From Amycolatopsis sp. WQ 127309 (GTDB lineage: Bacteria > Actinomycetota > Actinomycetes > Mycobacteriales > Pseudonocardiaceae): a stretch of DNA of 64,000 nucleotides. Below the pieces are notes generated by a model. The model saw only the letters and a list, made by a program, of their open reading frames with translations, searched no databases and was not told where the DNA came from. The translations under genes were made by a program, and so were the position numbers. Shown piece after piece: positions 37,124-44,839 of the stretch. The first letter of the stretch is position 1; each line of letters starts with the position of its first letter. The DNA lies in assembly GCF_023023025.1 (NCBI RefSeq), contig NZ_CP095481.1, positions 9,685,001-9,749,000 on the forward strand, in the 5' to 3' direction.

Positions 37124-38302
37124 TCACCAACCCACGACGTACTTGCTCACACCGCGCACGGCGACCTGCGGCTTCCAGGCGATCTCCCCCGTGACCCGCA
37201 ACCCGGGCATCAGGTCCAGCAGCGCGCGCAGCGCCTCCTGCAGTTCGACGCGGGCCAGCGCCGCGCCGAAGCAGTGGTGCGCGCCGTGGCTGTACCCGAG
37301 GTGCGGGTTCTGCTCGCGGCCGAGGTCGAGCGTGTCGGGCTCACGGAACCGCGCGGGGTCCCGGTCGGCCGACCCCAGCGACACCAGCACCCCTTCGCCC
37401 GCCGGGACGAGCGTGCCGCCGACCTCGATGTCCTCGGCCGCGTACCGCGGGAAGACCGAACCGGACATCAGCGGCACGAACCGGGTCAGCTCCTCGACCG
37501 CGGACGGCACCAGGTCCGGGTCGTCGAGCAGCCGCTGCCAGCCGCCGGGGGTGTGCAGCAGGACGTCGACGAAGTTGCCGACCTGCGCGGCGGTCGTCTC
37601 GTGCCCGGCCAGCAGCAGCGAGTTGCCGAGGTCGACCAGCTCGTCCGCGCTGATCCGGTCCTCGTCGTCCTGGGCGCGGATCAGGGCGGAGATCAGGTCG
37701 TCGCGCGGCTCTTCCCGGCGCGCCTCGACGAGGGACGCCATGTAGCCGCGGAAGGCCGCGTGGTTGGCCATGAACTCTTCGGGGCTGATCGGCGTCGTCG
37801 AGAACACCCAGTCGGTCCAGACGCGGAACTTCGGCCGGTCCTGCGGGGGCACGCCGAGCAGCTCGCAGATCACCTGCACGGAGAACGGCAACGCGAACTG
37901 CTCCACGAGGTCCGCGGTGTCACCCTGCTCCTTGAGGCCGGAGAGCAGCTCACGCGCGAGGTTCCGCACCCACGGCCGCAGCTGTTCGACGCGGGTGGCG
38001 GTGAAGGCCTTCGCCACGAGCCGCCGCAGCCGCGGGTGGTCGGGCGCGTCCAGGCCGAGGATGCCCATCTCGGCGCGCATCGGGATCACGCGCGGCCAGT
38101 CGTGCTGCGTGCCGAGCTGCGTCGAGAACCGCCGGTCCCCCAGCACCTGCCGCGCGTCGGCGTAGCGGGTGACGAGCCAGCCGGGTTCGCCGAAGGGCAG
38201 CCGCACCCGGGTCAGCCCCGGCCGCTCCCGCGCCTCGGTGTAAGCGTCGTCGAGCGCCAAGCCGTCGCCGTGGTTGAACGGGTAGGACACAGTGGTATCC
38301 AC
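37124..38302 (-). CDS. Cytochrome P450 monooxygenase, 392 aa
   Basis: A soluble bacterial class I P450 that probably oxidises the polyketide made by the adjacent synthases. Visible motifs are the I-helix oxygen-binding AGHETTAAQ, the K-helix ExxR (EELTR) and the heme-ligand loop GYSHGAHHCFG, with Cys and the flanking Gly residues intact. The first position of the heme signature is Tyr rather than the usual Phe. Length is normal for the family. The start is GTG at 38302, preceded by AAAGGGG four bases upstream. It is the first gene of the probable operon, 74 bp before the 8968-residue synthase. Redox partners are not encoded nearby. Family assignment is firm; substrate and position of oxidation are inference from context. 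Confidence 0.93.
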   Translation of the reverse strand: MDTTVSYPFNHGDGLALDDAYTEARERPGLTRVRLPFGEPGWLVTRYADARQVLGDRRFSTQLGTQHDWPRVIPMRAEMGILGLDAPDHPRLRRLVAKAFTATRVEQLRPWVRNLARELLSGLKEQGDTADLVEQFALPFSVQVICELLGVPPQDRPKFRVWTDWVFSTTPISPEEFMANHAAFRGYMASLVEARREEPRDDLISALIRAQDDEDRISADELVDLGNSLLLAGHETTAAQVGNFVDVLLHTPGGWQRLLDDPDLVPSAVEELTRFVPLMSGSVFPRYAAEDIEVGGTLVPAGEGVLVSLGSADRDPARFREPDTLDLGREQNPHLGYSHGAHHCFGAALARVELQEALRALLDLMPGLRVTGEIAWKPQVAVRGVSKYVVGW

Positions 38303-38342
38303 CTGACCCCTTTCGCCGGTGCCCGGACGGGCGGCACGCTAA

Positions 38343-38366
38343 CACCGGTGACACTGGGGAATTCCC
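38343..38366. promoter_or_regulatory. Palindromes upstream of the P450-PKS operon
   Basis: The 69-bp gap upstream of the P450 holds two perfect short palindromes, CACCGGTG (38343-38350) and GGGAATTCCC (38357-38366). They lie where an operon promoter or operator would be expected. No convincing -10/-35 pair is seen, so this is a candidate regulatory region only. Confidence 0.35.
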
Positions 38367-38371
38367 GGGTA

Positions 38372-39928
38372 TCAGACGTGGAAGTCCCGCAGCTTCGGCC
38401 ACAACGTCGCCCAGCTCTCGGCCCGGCCGGTGGCCAGCCACAACGGCAGGCCCTGGCTCGTGTTCGCGATCCCGAGCCCCTCGTCGATCGTGCCGACGCG
38501 CCGGACGTTCGCGAAATGCCCTTGCAGCGCCAGCGGATCCGGGCCGGCGTAGAGCACGCTCGTCGCCGAATCGGGCGGCGTCACGAGCGAGTGGTAGCCG
38601 CGGTTCGGGCTCGCCGGCTCCGGCAGGCCGAGCGCCGGGCCGTAGTGGTCGACGGCACTGGCCTGCCAGTACATCCGCGTCACGATCGCCGTGTGGGCCG
38701 GGTCGGGCAGGGCGTGGTAGGTCTTCGCGATCGACGCCGTCACCTCCGGCCAGCCGACCTCTTCGGCGGCGAACACCGACTTCGGCAGCCCTGGGTGGTC
38801 CCGCAGCCACGCCTGCGGCCAGATCGGCAACGTCGTCGGCAGCATGATCAGCACCGTGAGCAGGTACACCGGCCAGGTGGCGGCCCACCGCCACCAGCGC
38901 GCCGCCCGCCCGCGCTCGAGCTCGACCGCCGCGGCCGCCCAGCACACGCCGTAGAGGCCCGCGACGTAGTACTGGCGCCCGGCGACGACGACGAACAGCA
39001 CGGTGAGCCCGGCGGTCGTCCAGCCGAGGAACCGGTATTCCCGCAGCTCGGGTGCGCGCAGCAGCCGCCAGCCGCCGTACCCGAGGAGCAGTGCCGCGAC
39101 CGGGAGCCCGGTCAGGGCGAGCATGACCGGCAGGATCATCGCCCGGCCACCCGGCATCGCCGCGACCTCCTGCGAGATCGCCGTGCTCATGGCCAGCTGG
39201 GGCCGGCCGTGGGTGGCCTGCCAGACGAGCGTCGGCACGACCGCGGCCACCGCGATGAGCCCGCCGAGCCACAGGGCGGGCCGCCGCAGCAGGTCGCGCG
39301 GGCCGCACGCCAGCACGGCGATCACGGCGACCAGCCAGAACGCGCCGATCAGCAGCTTGGTGTTCAGCGCTACGGCGGTGACGACGCCCGACCACACCAG
39401 CAGGCCGTCGGCGCGGGTGCGGACCCAGCGCACGAGCAGCCACACCAGCAGCGTCCACAGGAACGGATCGAAGGTGGACGTCGCCAGGTAGTGGCCGCTC
39501 GCCACGAACTGCGTGGACACCGCGAACGTCGCCGCGCCCAGCACCTGCGCCCGGCGCCCGCCTCCCATCTCCCGGGCGATCAGCGCCGTGAGCACCACGG
39601 ACACGACCATCGCGGCCATCGCCGGCAGCCGCAGGACGAACACCGAGCCCGGCGCGATCGCCTCCATCGCCCGCGCCAGCAGCGGCACGAGCGGTGGCTG
39701 GTCGGCGTACCCCCAGGCCGGATGCCTTCCGGCGGCGAGGAAGTAGAGCTCGTCCCCGAAGTAGCCGTACCGCCCCGCCACGGCGATCAGCAGGAGCCCG
39801 AGCAGCCCCGCGACGACGAACACGGGCGTCCGCGCGAAGGGCGCCGTGTCCCTGACCTTCCGGGGGGCCGCGAAAAGGGCGGTCAAGGTCACTCCCATCG
39901 AACGAACCGGGCGACGAGCACCGAGCAC
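38372..39928 (-). CDS. GT39/ArnT-like membrane glycosyltransferase
   Basis: A multi-pass membrane protein of up to 518 residues in the dolichyl-phosphate-mannose/ArnT superfamily, which transfers a sugar from a polyprenyl-phosphate donor to a cell-envelope acceptor. After the first membrane helix it has the acidic loop GYFGDELYFLAAGRHPAWG, then GYADQPPLVPLLAR, characteristic of actinobacterial members. About ten more hydrophobic segments and a soluble C-terminal domain follow. The start is uncertain: ATG at 39928 gives the longest frame, ATG at 39898 or a nearby GTG is equally possible. It ends 69 bp upstream of the P450 on the same strand, so cotranscription is possible. A role in glycosylating the polyketide is unlikely because these enzymes use lipid-linked sugars outside the membrane. 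Confidence 0.85.
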   Translation of the reverse strand: MLGARRPVRSMGVTLTALFAAPRKVRDTAPFARTPVFVVAGLLGLLLIAVAGRYGYFGDELYFLAAGRHPAWGYADQPPLVPLLARAMEAIAPGSVFVLRLPAMAAMVVSVVLTALIAREMGGGRRAQVLGAATFAVSTQFVASGHYLATSTFDPFLWTLLVWLLVRWVRTRADGLLVWSGVVTAVALNTKLLIGAFWLVAVIAVLACGPRDLLRRPALWLGGLIAVAAVVPTLVWQATHGRPQLAMSTAISQEVAAMPGGRAMILPVMLALTGLPVAALLLGYGGWRLLRAPELREYRFLGWTTAGLTVLFVVVAGRQYYVAGLYGVCWAAAAVELERGRAARWWRWAATWPVYLLTVLIMLPTTLPIWPQAWLRDHPGLPKSVFAAEEVGWPEVTASIAKTYHALPDPAHTAIVTRMYWQASAVDHYGPALGLPEPASPNRGYHSLVTPPDSATSVLYAGPDPLALQGHFANVRRVGTIDEGLGIANTSQGLPLWLATGRAESWATLWPKLRDFHV

Positions 39929-39969
39929 GCTACCGGCGGAAGCACCGGAACTTGCCTAGTCTCCGCTTG

Positions 39970-41190
39970 TCAGGCCCCGCCCTCGGCCGGTGCCGTGCGC
40001 CGTTCGAACCAGAGGTGGGCGAGCACCACCAAGGCCATGCAGGCCACCAACGTCCGGCCGCCAAGACCGTGGGCGAGCAGGCCGAGCAGGAGCGGGACCA
40101 CGATGCCCGTGATGATCCGCGAGATCGTCCGCTGCATGTCGGAGCTGCGGCTGGCCACACCGGTGATCACACCGAGGGCGAAGTAGGTCGCGACCGCGCC
40201 GCACAGCAACCAGCGTCCCTGCCCGGGCAACGGATCGGACCCGTGCTTCATCACCGACGAGAGCGACACCGCCACGGTGGCGACGACGCCGGTGACCAGG
40301 CAGTGCAGGCCGAGCGCCGCGCGGGCGGGGATCCGGCCGGCCCGCAGGTGCGGCAGGCCGGCGTACCCGAAGACGACGGACAAGCCGAACATCCCGGCCG
40401 GCAACACGAACGACGCGAGTCCGGTGGCCAGGACGCCGACGTCGTAGTGCGCCTCGGCCGCGGCGCCGATGACCTGCACCACCGATTCACCGAGCACGAT
40501 GATCATGAAGAGCCCGAGCCGTTCGGAGAAGTGCGCCGGATCGACCGACACCCCGTGGATCACCGGTAGCTTCCCCTCGGGGCGTGCGCCATGCCGGGTA
40601 CCTGCTCGCGTAGTGAGTGCCGTCTGGGCTTGCTTGAGGAGCTTGTCGCCGGACACGGCCAGGATCAGCAGCAGATCGAGCGCGATCCCCACCGCCCAGA
40701 GCACGAGCGTCCACCGCCCGTCGACCCAGATCGACGCGATCCACGGCAGCAGCCCCGCCGAGTACTGCACGACCGGGAAGTCCAGCAGCACTTCGCCCCG
40801 GCGCCACGACCGGGACCCGTAGACGCGTGTGGCGATGTAGGCGATCGCGAAGACGATCGGCGGGTGGGTGTCGCCGTCGTGGCCGAGCACCGAATGCGTG
40901 ACCCCCGGCACGGACGCGACCATCACCCCGAGGCCGAACATCCCGATCATCAGGCGGACCACGCGGGTCTTCCCGGCCGCGACGTTGCTGTACAACATGA
41001 ACGTCGTCCACGACAGCCAGAAGGCCAGGAACAGCAGCGTGTAGAGACCGAGCGCCGCGGCGTCCGGTTCGGACCCGAGCACGTGGGCCAGGGCCGCCAC
41101 GCCGGCCACGACCACCAGGTCGAAGAACAGCTCGGCCCAGCTCGCGTGCCGCTCGGTCCTCGCGTCCTCGGCTTCGTCAGGGGTGTTCAC
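39970..41190 (-). CDS. Low-temperature-requirement A (LtrA) family membrane protein, 406 aa
   Basis: A polytopic membrane protein of unknown biochemical function. The family signatures are clear: SWAELFFDLVVVAGV in the first helix region and FSERLGLFMIIVLGESVVQV in the middle, within about ten hydrophobic segments. Length is normal. The start is GTG at 41190; an AAGGAG lies 11 bases upstream, a little far, and no better in-frame start is seen. It lies 33 bp after a TetR gene on the same strand, so the hydrolase, tetR and this gene may form one operon. The family is named from a Listeria mutant that grows poorly in the cold; a transport or stress role here is speculation. Confidence 0.88.
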   Translation of the reverse strand: MNTPDEAEDARTERHASWAELFFDLVVVAGVAALAHVLGSEPDAAALGLYTLLFLAFWLSWTTFMLYSNVAAGKTRVVRLMIGMFGLGVMVASVPGVTHSVLGHDGDTHPPIVFAIAYIATRVYGSRSWRRGEVLLDFPVVQYSAGLLPWIASIWVDGRWTLVLWAVGIALDLLLILAVSGDKLLKQAQTALTTRAGTRHGARPEGKLPVIHGVSVDPAHFSERLGLFMIIVLGESVVQVIGAAAEAHYDVGVLATGLASFVLPAGMFGLSVVFGYAGLPHLRAGRIPARAALGLHCLVTGVVATVAVSLSSVMKHGSDPLPGQGRWLLCGAVATYFALGVITGVASRSSDMQRTISRIITGIVVPLLLGLLAHGLGGRTLVACMALVVLAHLWFERRTAPAEGGA

Positions 41191-41223
41191 GGACCTGGTG
41201 ACTCCTTGCGAAGGATCATCGGA

Positions 41224-41796
41224 TCAGGCCTCGTCCAGGGACCGCAGACCGTGATCGATGAAGTCGATCATCCACGTGAAGCTGTCCTCGACACCGACGT
41301 CGATCCGGAATCCGCCGGCCACTTCCAACGTCGCGAACCCGTGCAGCATGGTGCGGACCATCCGCAGGACGTGGATCTCCTGACCGGGGCCGATGTCGTA
41401 CCCGCGCACCATGGCCGCCCAGGAGGCGAGCACCCGGTCGACCACCGCGAGGAGCGGGTCGTCGGGCCCGGTCGAGCGGGCGGCGTTGCCCGCCGCGTAC
41501 CGGCCGGGGTGCTGCTTCACGTACGTCCGCATCGCCTGGGCGCCGGCGGTGAAGGCGTCACTGCCCGCCCGGCCCTGGGTCGCGTCGCGGATGGCGTCGG
41601 CGAGCTCGTGCCCGGACTGGACGGCGATGCGGTGGACGAGGTCGGCCTGGCCGGCGACGTGCTTGTAGAGCGAGGAAGTCCGGACCCCGAGCCGCTCGGC
41701 CAGCAGGCCCATGCTGAGCTGGTCGAACCCGACCTCGTCGGCCAGCGCGGCCCCGGCCTCGGTGACCGAGGCCGGAGTGAGCCCGGCCCTAGGCAC
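41224..41796 (-). CDS. TetR-family transcriptional regulator, 190 aa
   Basis: The N-terminal helix-turn-helix is plain (GFDQLSMGLLAERLGV, then SSLYKHVAGQADL), and the C-terminal half has the conserved WxxxxxGY and HGF features of the WHG-type ligand domain. Start is GTG at 41796, inside the last codons of the upstream hydrolase gene; the two overlap by 8 bp, so translation is coupled. The probable target is the inverted-repeat array at 42640-42685 just upstream of that hydrolase, which would make this an autoregulated operon. The ligand is unknown but is likely a substrate or product of the hydrolase. Confidence 0.92.
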   Translation of the reverse strand: MPRAGLTPASVTEAGAALADEVGFDQLSMGLLAERLGVRTSSLYKHVAGQADLVHRIAVQSGHELADAIRDATQGRAGSDAFTAGAQAMRTYVKQHPGRYAAGNAARSTGPDDPLLAVVDRVLASWAAMVRGYDIGPGQEIHVLRMVRTMLHGFATLEVAGGFRIDVGVEDSFTWMIDFIDHGLRSLDEA

Positions 41797-42625
41797 GGGT
41801 CAGCGTCTTGGCCAGGAACGGCTGGGCCAGTGCGACGACCTGATCGGGCGTCTGGACGTGCAGGTAGTGCCCGGCACCCTCGACGACCGCCAGTTCACCG
41901 AGACCGCGCGGCAGGTCGGCGACGATCTTCTCGCCCTCGGCGCGGGGGTCGGCCCAGTCGGGGTCGGCGCTGCCCTCGATGATCAAGACCGGGCACGTGA
42001 CGTTGGCCAGCTGGGCACCGGCGTCGGCCGGGCTGGTCTTGCACATGGCCTGCAGCACCTTCATCCGGCCCGGCTCACGCAGCTTCGCCGCGATGCGGGC
42101 CGACTCGCCGTCCCAGTCGGCGGGCTTGACCGGCAGCGCCACGTCGAGGTACTTCAGCCAGCTCTCCAGCCTCCCTCGCAGCATGACCTGCGCCATCTGC
42201 GTGTAACCGGCCCGGAACCGCTTCACCCGCACCAGTCCGCCGAGGTCGAACGACTGCGCACGGGTGAACGGCGCCAGCTCGATGACGCCGGCGATGAGAT
42301 CGGGCGCGGTCGCGGCCGCGATGGTAGCGGCGCCGCCGCTGATCGACTGGCCGATGATCACGGCCGGACCACCCAGCTGACGCACGACGGCGACCAGGTC
42401 ACCGGCGATGTCGGTCCGGCTGTACCCGTCCCAGCCGACGCTGGAGTCCCCACAACCACGGACGTCGACGTTGGCGACCCGGTACCCCTGCGCGGCCAGG
42501 GCCGGGGCGAGGAAGCGGTAGGAGTGCCGGCTGTCGCCGATGCCGTGCGCCAGAACGACAAGAGGTCCTTGCCCGGTCACGTCGTAGGCGAGGGTGTTGC
42601 CGGCGATGTCCAGGTACTCGGTCAT
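41789..42625 (-). CDS. Alpha/beta-fold hydrolase, 278 aa
   Basis: A serine hydrolase of the epoxide-hydrolase/haloalkane-dehalogenase-like group. It shows the oxyanion turn HGIGDS, the nucleophile elbow GQSISGG, the acid in IEGSADPDWADP and the catalytic His in EGAGHYLH near the C-terminus. The Ser nucleophile argues for an esterase or lipase-like enzyme rather than an epoxide hydrolase or dehalogenase. ATG at 42625 is preceded by GGAG seven bases upstream. The 3' end overlaps the tetR start by 8 bp. No signal peptide, so cytoplasmic. The natural substrate is not apparent. Confidence 0.88.
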   Translation of the reverse strand: MTEYLDIAGNTLAYDVTGQGPLVVLAHGIGDSRHSYRFLAPALAAQGYRVANVDVRGCGDSSVGWDGYSRTDIAGDLVAVVRQLGGPAVIIGQSISGGAATIAAATAPDLIAGVIELAPFTRAQSFDLGGLVRVKRFRAGYTQMAQVMLRGRLESWLKYLDVALPVKPADWDGESARIAAKLREPGRMKVLQAMCKTSPADAGAQLANVTCPVLIIEGSADPDWADPRAEGEKIVADLPRGLGELAVVEGAGHYLHVQTPDQVVALAQPFLAKTLTRA

Positions 42626-42639
42626 GACGTTCTCCGCAA

Positions 42640-42685
42640 CGTTGGCTAACTCTGTTCGCCGTCAAGCTAATGCAATTAGCCAACG
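42640..42685. promoter_or_regulatory. Inverted-repeat operator for the hydrolase-TetR operon
   Basis: Perfect 10-base arms CGTTGGCTAA (42640-42649) and TTAGCCAACG (42676-42685) enclose 26 bases. A second palindrome, GCTAATGCAATTAGC (42666-42680), is nested over the right arm, so three GCTAA half-sites occur. On the minus strand a TTGACG hexamer between the arms could be a -35 element. The arrangement suits a TetR dimer blocking the promoter. Confidence 0.7.
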
Positions 42686-42946
42686 GACGTCAAGCCTCCG
42701 GGGATTCGACCATCCGAGTGGTGACGCAGACCGCGGCACGCCGAGTGCGCGTGGCCAGGGCGGTGGCCGTCGTCGGCGCCGTCGACGACCCAGGGCGGCC
42801 AGCCAGATCGGGAAGGTGATCGACGACGCCGGCAGCGCGTAGCTGAAGGAGCCTCGCCCCGACGGCTTCGTCCCGACCACCGCCTTGGGACCCGCTGAAC
42901 CATGAGGACGCACGGCCCGCTCCGAGATGATCCGGCGGCGCGGCCG
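42686..42946. other. No gene recognised
   Basis: I see no credible start, motif or structured repeat in this stretch. Open frames on either strand have the composition of noise. It adjoins two gene remnants, so it is probably decayed DNA. Confidence 0.5.
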
Positions 42947-43204
42947 CTACCTCGGGCGCAGGACCGTCATGAAGAGCTCGCGCCGGACAGCGAACCCCAG
43001 CGTCTCGTACAACCTGATCGCGTTCGTGTTGGTGGCCGCCACGTGCAGGAAAGCCCGCTCTCCCCGGCCCGCGATCCCGGCGATCAGCGCCCGCACGAGG
43101 CTGCTGCCCAGCCCCTGGCCCCGGTGGTCCGGAGCCGTGCACACGGCGCTGATCTCCACCCAGCCGGCGGGACGCATGCGCTCCCCCGCCGCGGTGCAAG
43201 CCGC
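42947..43204 (-). pseudogene. GNAT acetyltransferase remnant (C-terminal part)
   Basis: The minus-strand frame reads GERMRPAGWVEISAV, then CTAPDHRGQGLGSSLVRAL, the acetyl-CoA-binding motif A of GNAT enzymes, and ends ATNTNAIRLYETLGFAVRRE. The last is the typical C-terminal beta-bulge region of FR47-like members. About the first half of the domain is missing, and an in-frame TAG lies just upstream of GERM. A short protein from ATG 43177 is possible but would lack the N-terminal fold. Confidence 0.7.
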
Positions 43205-43265
43205 CTATCACGCACTCGCCGAGACACGCCCGTTCGGACGGATCGTCCTGCACCCGCAGGCGTAG
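43177..43265 (+). pseudogene. Quinone-oxidoreductase (MDR family) C-terminal remnant
   Basis: The plus strand encodes AVQAAYHALAETRPFGRIV, then LHPQA and a stop. This resembles the end of zinc-free NADPH:quinone reductases of the medium-chain dehydrogenase family (a helix, then G-[KR]-[IL]-V-L). Everything upstream is replaced by the opposing GNAT remnant, so a deletion joined two genes here. The short match limits confidence. Confidence 0.45.
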
Positions 43266-43323
43266 CCGCCCAGCGATCACCGGCCTTCAACGCCGGCCCG
43301 GCGGACGTCGAAACCGTGGCACC

Positions 43324-43800
43324 TCATCCGGCCGGGAGTCCCAGCTGCCGTCGTTCCAAGTTCGAGCGCACGACGCGGAGCGCCGCTGAAAGCGCTGTCA
43401 GCTCATCAGCCGCGACCGCCCCGCCGAGGATCTCCTGAATCGCCGCCCGCCAGACAGGCTCCGCCCGGGACACGGCCGATTCGCCCGCCGGGGTCAGCGC
43501 GAGCAGGGACGAGCGGCGGTTGGCCGGGTTCGGGCGACGCTCCAGCCAGCCCTGCTTCTCCAGGCGGTCGACGATCTTGCTGGTCGTTCCGACACCGATC
43601 GCGAAGGCGGCGGCGAGATCCGCGACGCGGGCGTCCGGGTGGTCGCGGACATGACGCAGCAGCTCGAAGTACCCGCCCGCGACACCGGCCTCCGCCTTCA
43701 CGCGGTCGGTGACCGCGTTGTAGAGCCGCGTCTCCACCCGGACGAGGTCGGTGAACAGCGTGTCGAGAGCCACAAGATCTGCCGCTGCACTATCTGCCAT
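43324..43800 (-). CDS. MarR-family transcriptional regulator, 158 aa
   Basis: A winged-helix regulator. The recognition region reads ADLAAAFAIGVGTTSKIVDRLEKQGWLERR, given here as two pieces: ADLAAAFAIGVGTTS and KIVDRLEKQGWLERR. The wing follows as NPANRRSSLLALTPAG. Length is normal. ATG at 43800 is chosen because the MarR fold begins directly after it; longer upstream frames run through the divergent promoter. It is transcribed away from the esterase at 43846, and the 45-bp gap holds an inverted repeat, so it probably represses both genes. A candidate -10 lies so close to the ATG that the transcript may be leaderless. Confidence 0.92.
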   Translation of the reverse strand: MADSAAADLVALDTLFTDLVRVETRLYNAVTDRVKAEAGVAGGYFELLRHVRDHPDARVADLAAAFAIGVGTTSKIVDRLEKQGWLERRPNPANRRSSLLALTPAGESAVSRAEPVWRAAIQEILGGAVAADELTALSAALRVVRSNLERRQLGLPAG

Positions 43801-43820
43801 GGCATATACTGTACTGGCAG
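43794..43820. promoter_or_regulatory. Divergent promoter/operator between marR and esterase
   Basis: CTGCCA (43794-43799) and TGGCAG (43815-43820) form an inverted repeat with a 15-base spacer, and TGCCATGGCA (43795-43804) is a perfect palindrome. TATACT at 43805-43810 is a good -10 for the plus-strand esterase, 35 bases before its ATG. The layout fits a MarR operator overlapping the promoter. Confidence 0.6.
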
Positions 43821-43845
43821 GAACTCCGGAGTGGAAGGCAGGACG

Positions 43846-44742
43846 ATGTCCACAGATCAGCGTGAACGCCTGGACGCGCAGCTCCGCGGCACCGGCGTCG
43901 GGGCCGAGCAGTCCGTCGCCGAACTCCGCGAAAACTTCGTGAAGCTGACGAACCCGCTGCCGGTACCGGAGGGCATCCACACGCGCGAGACGTCCTTGGG
44001 CGGACGCCCCGCGCTGCACGTCAGCCCGGACACCGAACCCGGCTCCGGGACCCTGCTCTACCTGCACGGCGGGTCGCACGTCGTCGGCTCGCCCCGCACG
44101 GCACTCGGCCTCACCGCGGGCCTGGTCGTCAGAACCGGGATCCCCGCCCTCTCCCTGGACTACCGGCTGGCGCCGGAGCACCCGTTCCCGGCGGACGTCC
44201 AGGACGTGGTCACGGCCTACCGCGAACTCCTCGACCGAGGCCACGCGCCCGGATCGATCGCCTTCGCCGGCGACTCCGCCGGCGGCGGGCTGACGATCAC
44301 GGGCGCACTCGCCGCGCGCGACGCCGGACTCCCCGTGCCCGCCGCGATCGTCGCGTTCTCACCAGGCCTCGACGCGACCCGGACCGGCGAGAGCATCGTG
44401 ACCAAAGCGGCTGCGGATCCCCTGCTCGACCGCGCCGGCCTCGACCGCATGAGCAGCTTCTACGTCGCGGACCAGGACCGTCGCGACCCGCTGCTCAGCC
44501 CGGCGGTGACCGCCGACCTGACCGGCCTGCCGCCCATTCTGGTGCAGGTCGGCACGAACGAGATGCTCCTCGACGACGCCCGCCGGCTCGCCCTGCGCGC
44601 GTCCGACGCGGAAGTCGACGTCGTCCTCGACATCACCGCGAAGGTCCCGCACGTGTTCCAGTCGTTCACCGGCCTGCTCGACGAAGCCGGCGAAGCCCTC
44701 GACCGGGCCGCGCTCTTCCTGCGCCAGCGCGTCCGCGGCTGA
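43846..44742 (+). CDS. HSL-family alpha/beta hydrolase (esterase), 298 aa
   Basis: A carboxylesterase of the hormone-sensitive-lipase (alpha/beta hydrolase 3) family. It has the HGG oxyanion motif (LYLHGGSHVVGSP), the DYRLAPEHPFPA segment and the nucleophile elbow AGDSAGGG. The C-terminal catalytic region has VGTNEMLLDDA and a conserved His before VFQSF. No signal peptide. ATG at 43846 follows an AGGACG purine run and gives the normal family start (STDQRERLDAQL); the longer in-frame extension passes through the operator and is rejected. It is divergent from a MarR gene, which probably regulates it. Small short-chain esters are the usual substrates of the family; the real one is unknown. Confidence 0.92.
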   Translation: MSTDQRERLDAQLRGTGVGAEQSVAELRENFVKLTNPLPVPEGIHTRETSLGGRPALHVSPDTEPGSGTLLYLHGGSHVVGSPRTALGLTAGLVVRTGIPALSLDYRLAPEHPFPADVQDVVTAYRELLDRGHAPGSIAFAGDSAGGGLTITGALAARDAGLPVPAAIVAFSPGLDATRTGESIVTKAAADPLLDRAGLDRMSSFYVADQDRRDPLLSPAVTADLTGLPPILVQVGTNEMLLDDARRLALRASDAEVDVVLDITAKVPHVFQSFTGLLDEAGEALDRAALFLRQRVRG

Positions 44743-44796
44743 CACGCTCCGAGACTCGCGGATCAACCGAAGGACCGGCTCGCGCGTGAGGGGTTC

Positions 44797-44820
44797 GGCG
44801 GGGTCCGCGCGGGCCCCGCC
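44797..44820 (+). terminator. Possible hairpin between esterase and secreted-protein gene
   Basis: GGCGGGG (44797-44803) pairs with CCCCGCC (44814-44820) across a 10-base loop, with no U-run. It could end the esterase transcript or be a leader structure for the next gene, whose ribosome binding site starts about ten bases later. Confidence 0.35.
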
Positions 44821-44839
44821 GGTTCACAGGGGAGGAAAC

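Noticed and set aside
43639..43845. Upstream extension of the esterase start
   Set aside because: It would run through the MarR gene and the operator. ATG 43846 has a purine-rich site and the normal family N-terminus.
43801..44244. Upstream extension of the MarR protein
   Set aside because: It would run through the esterase gene on the other strand; the MarR fold starts right after ATG 43800.
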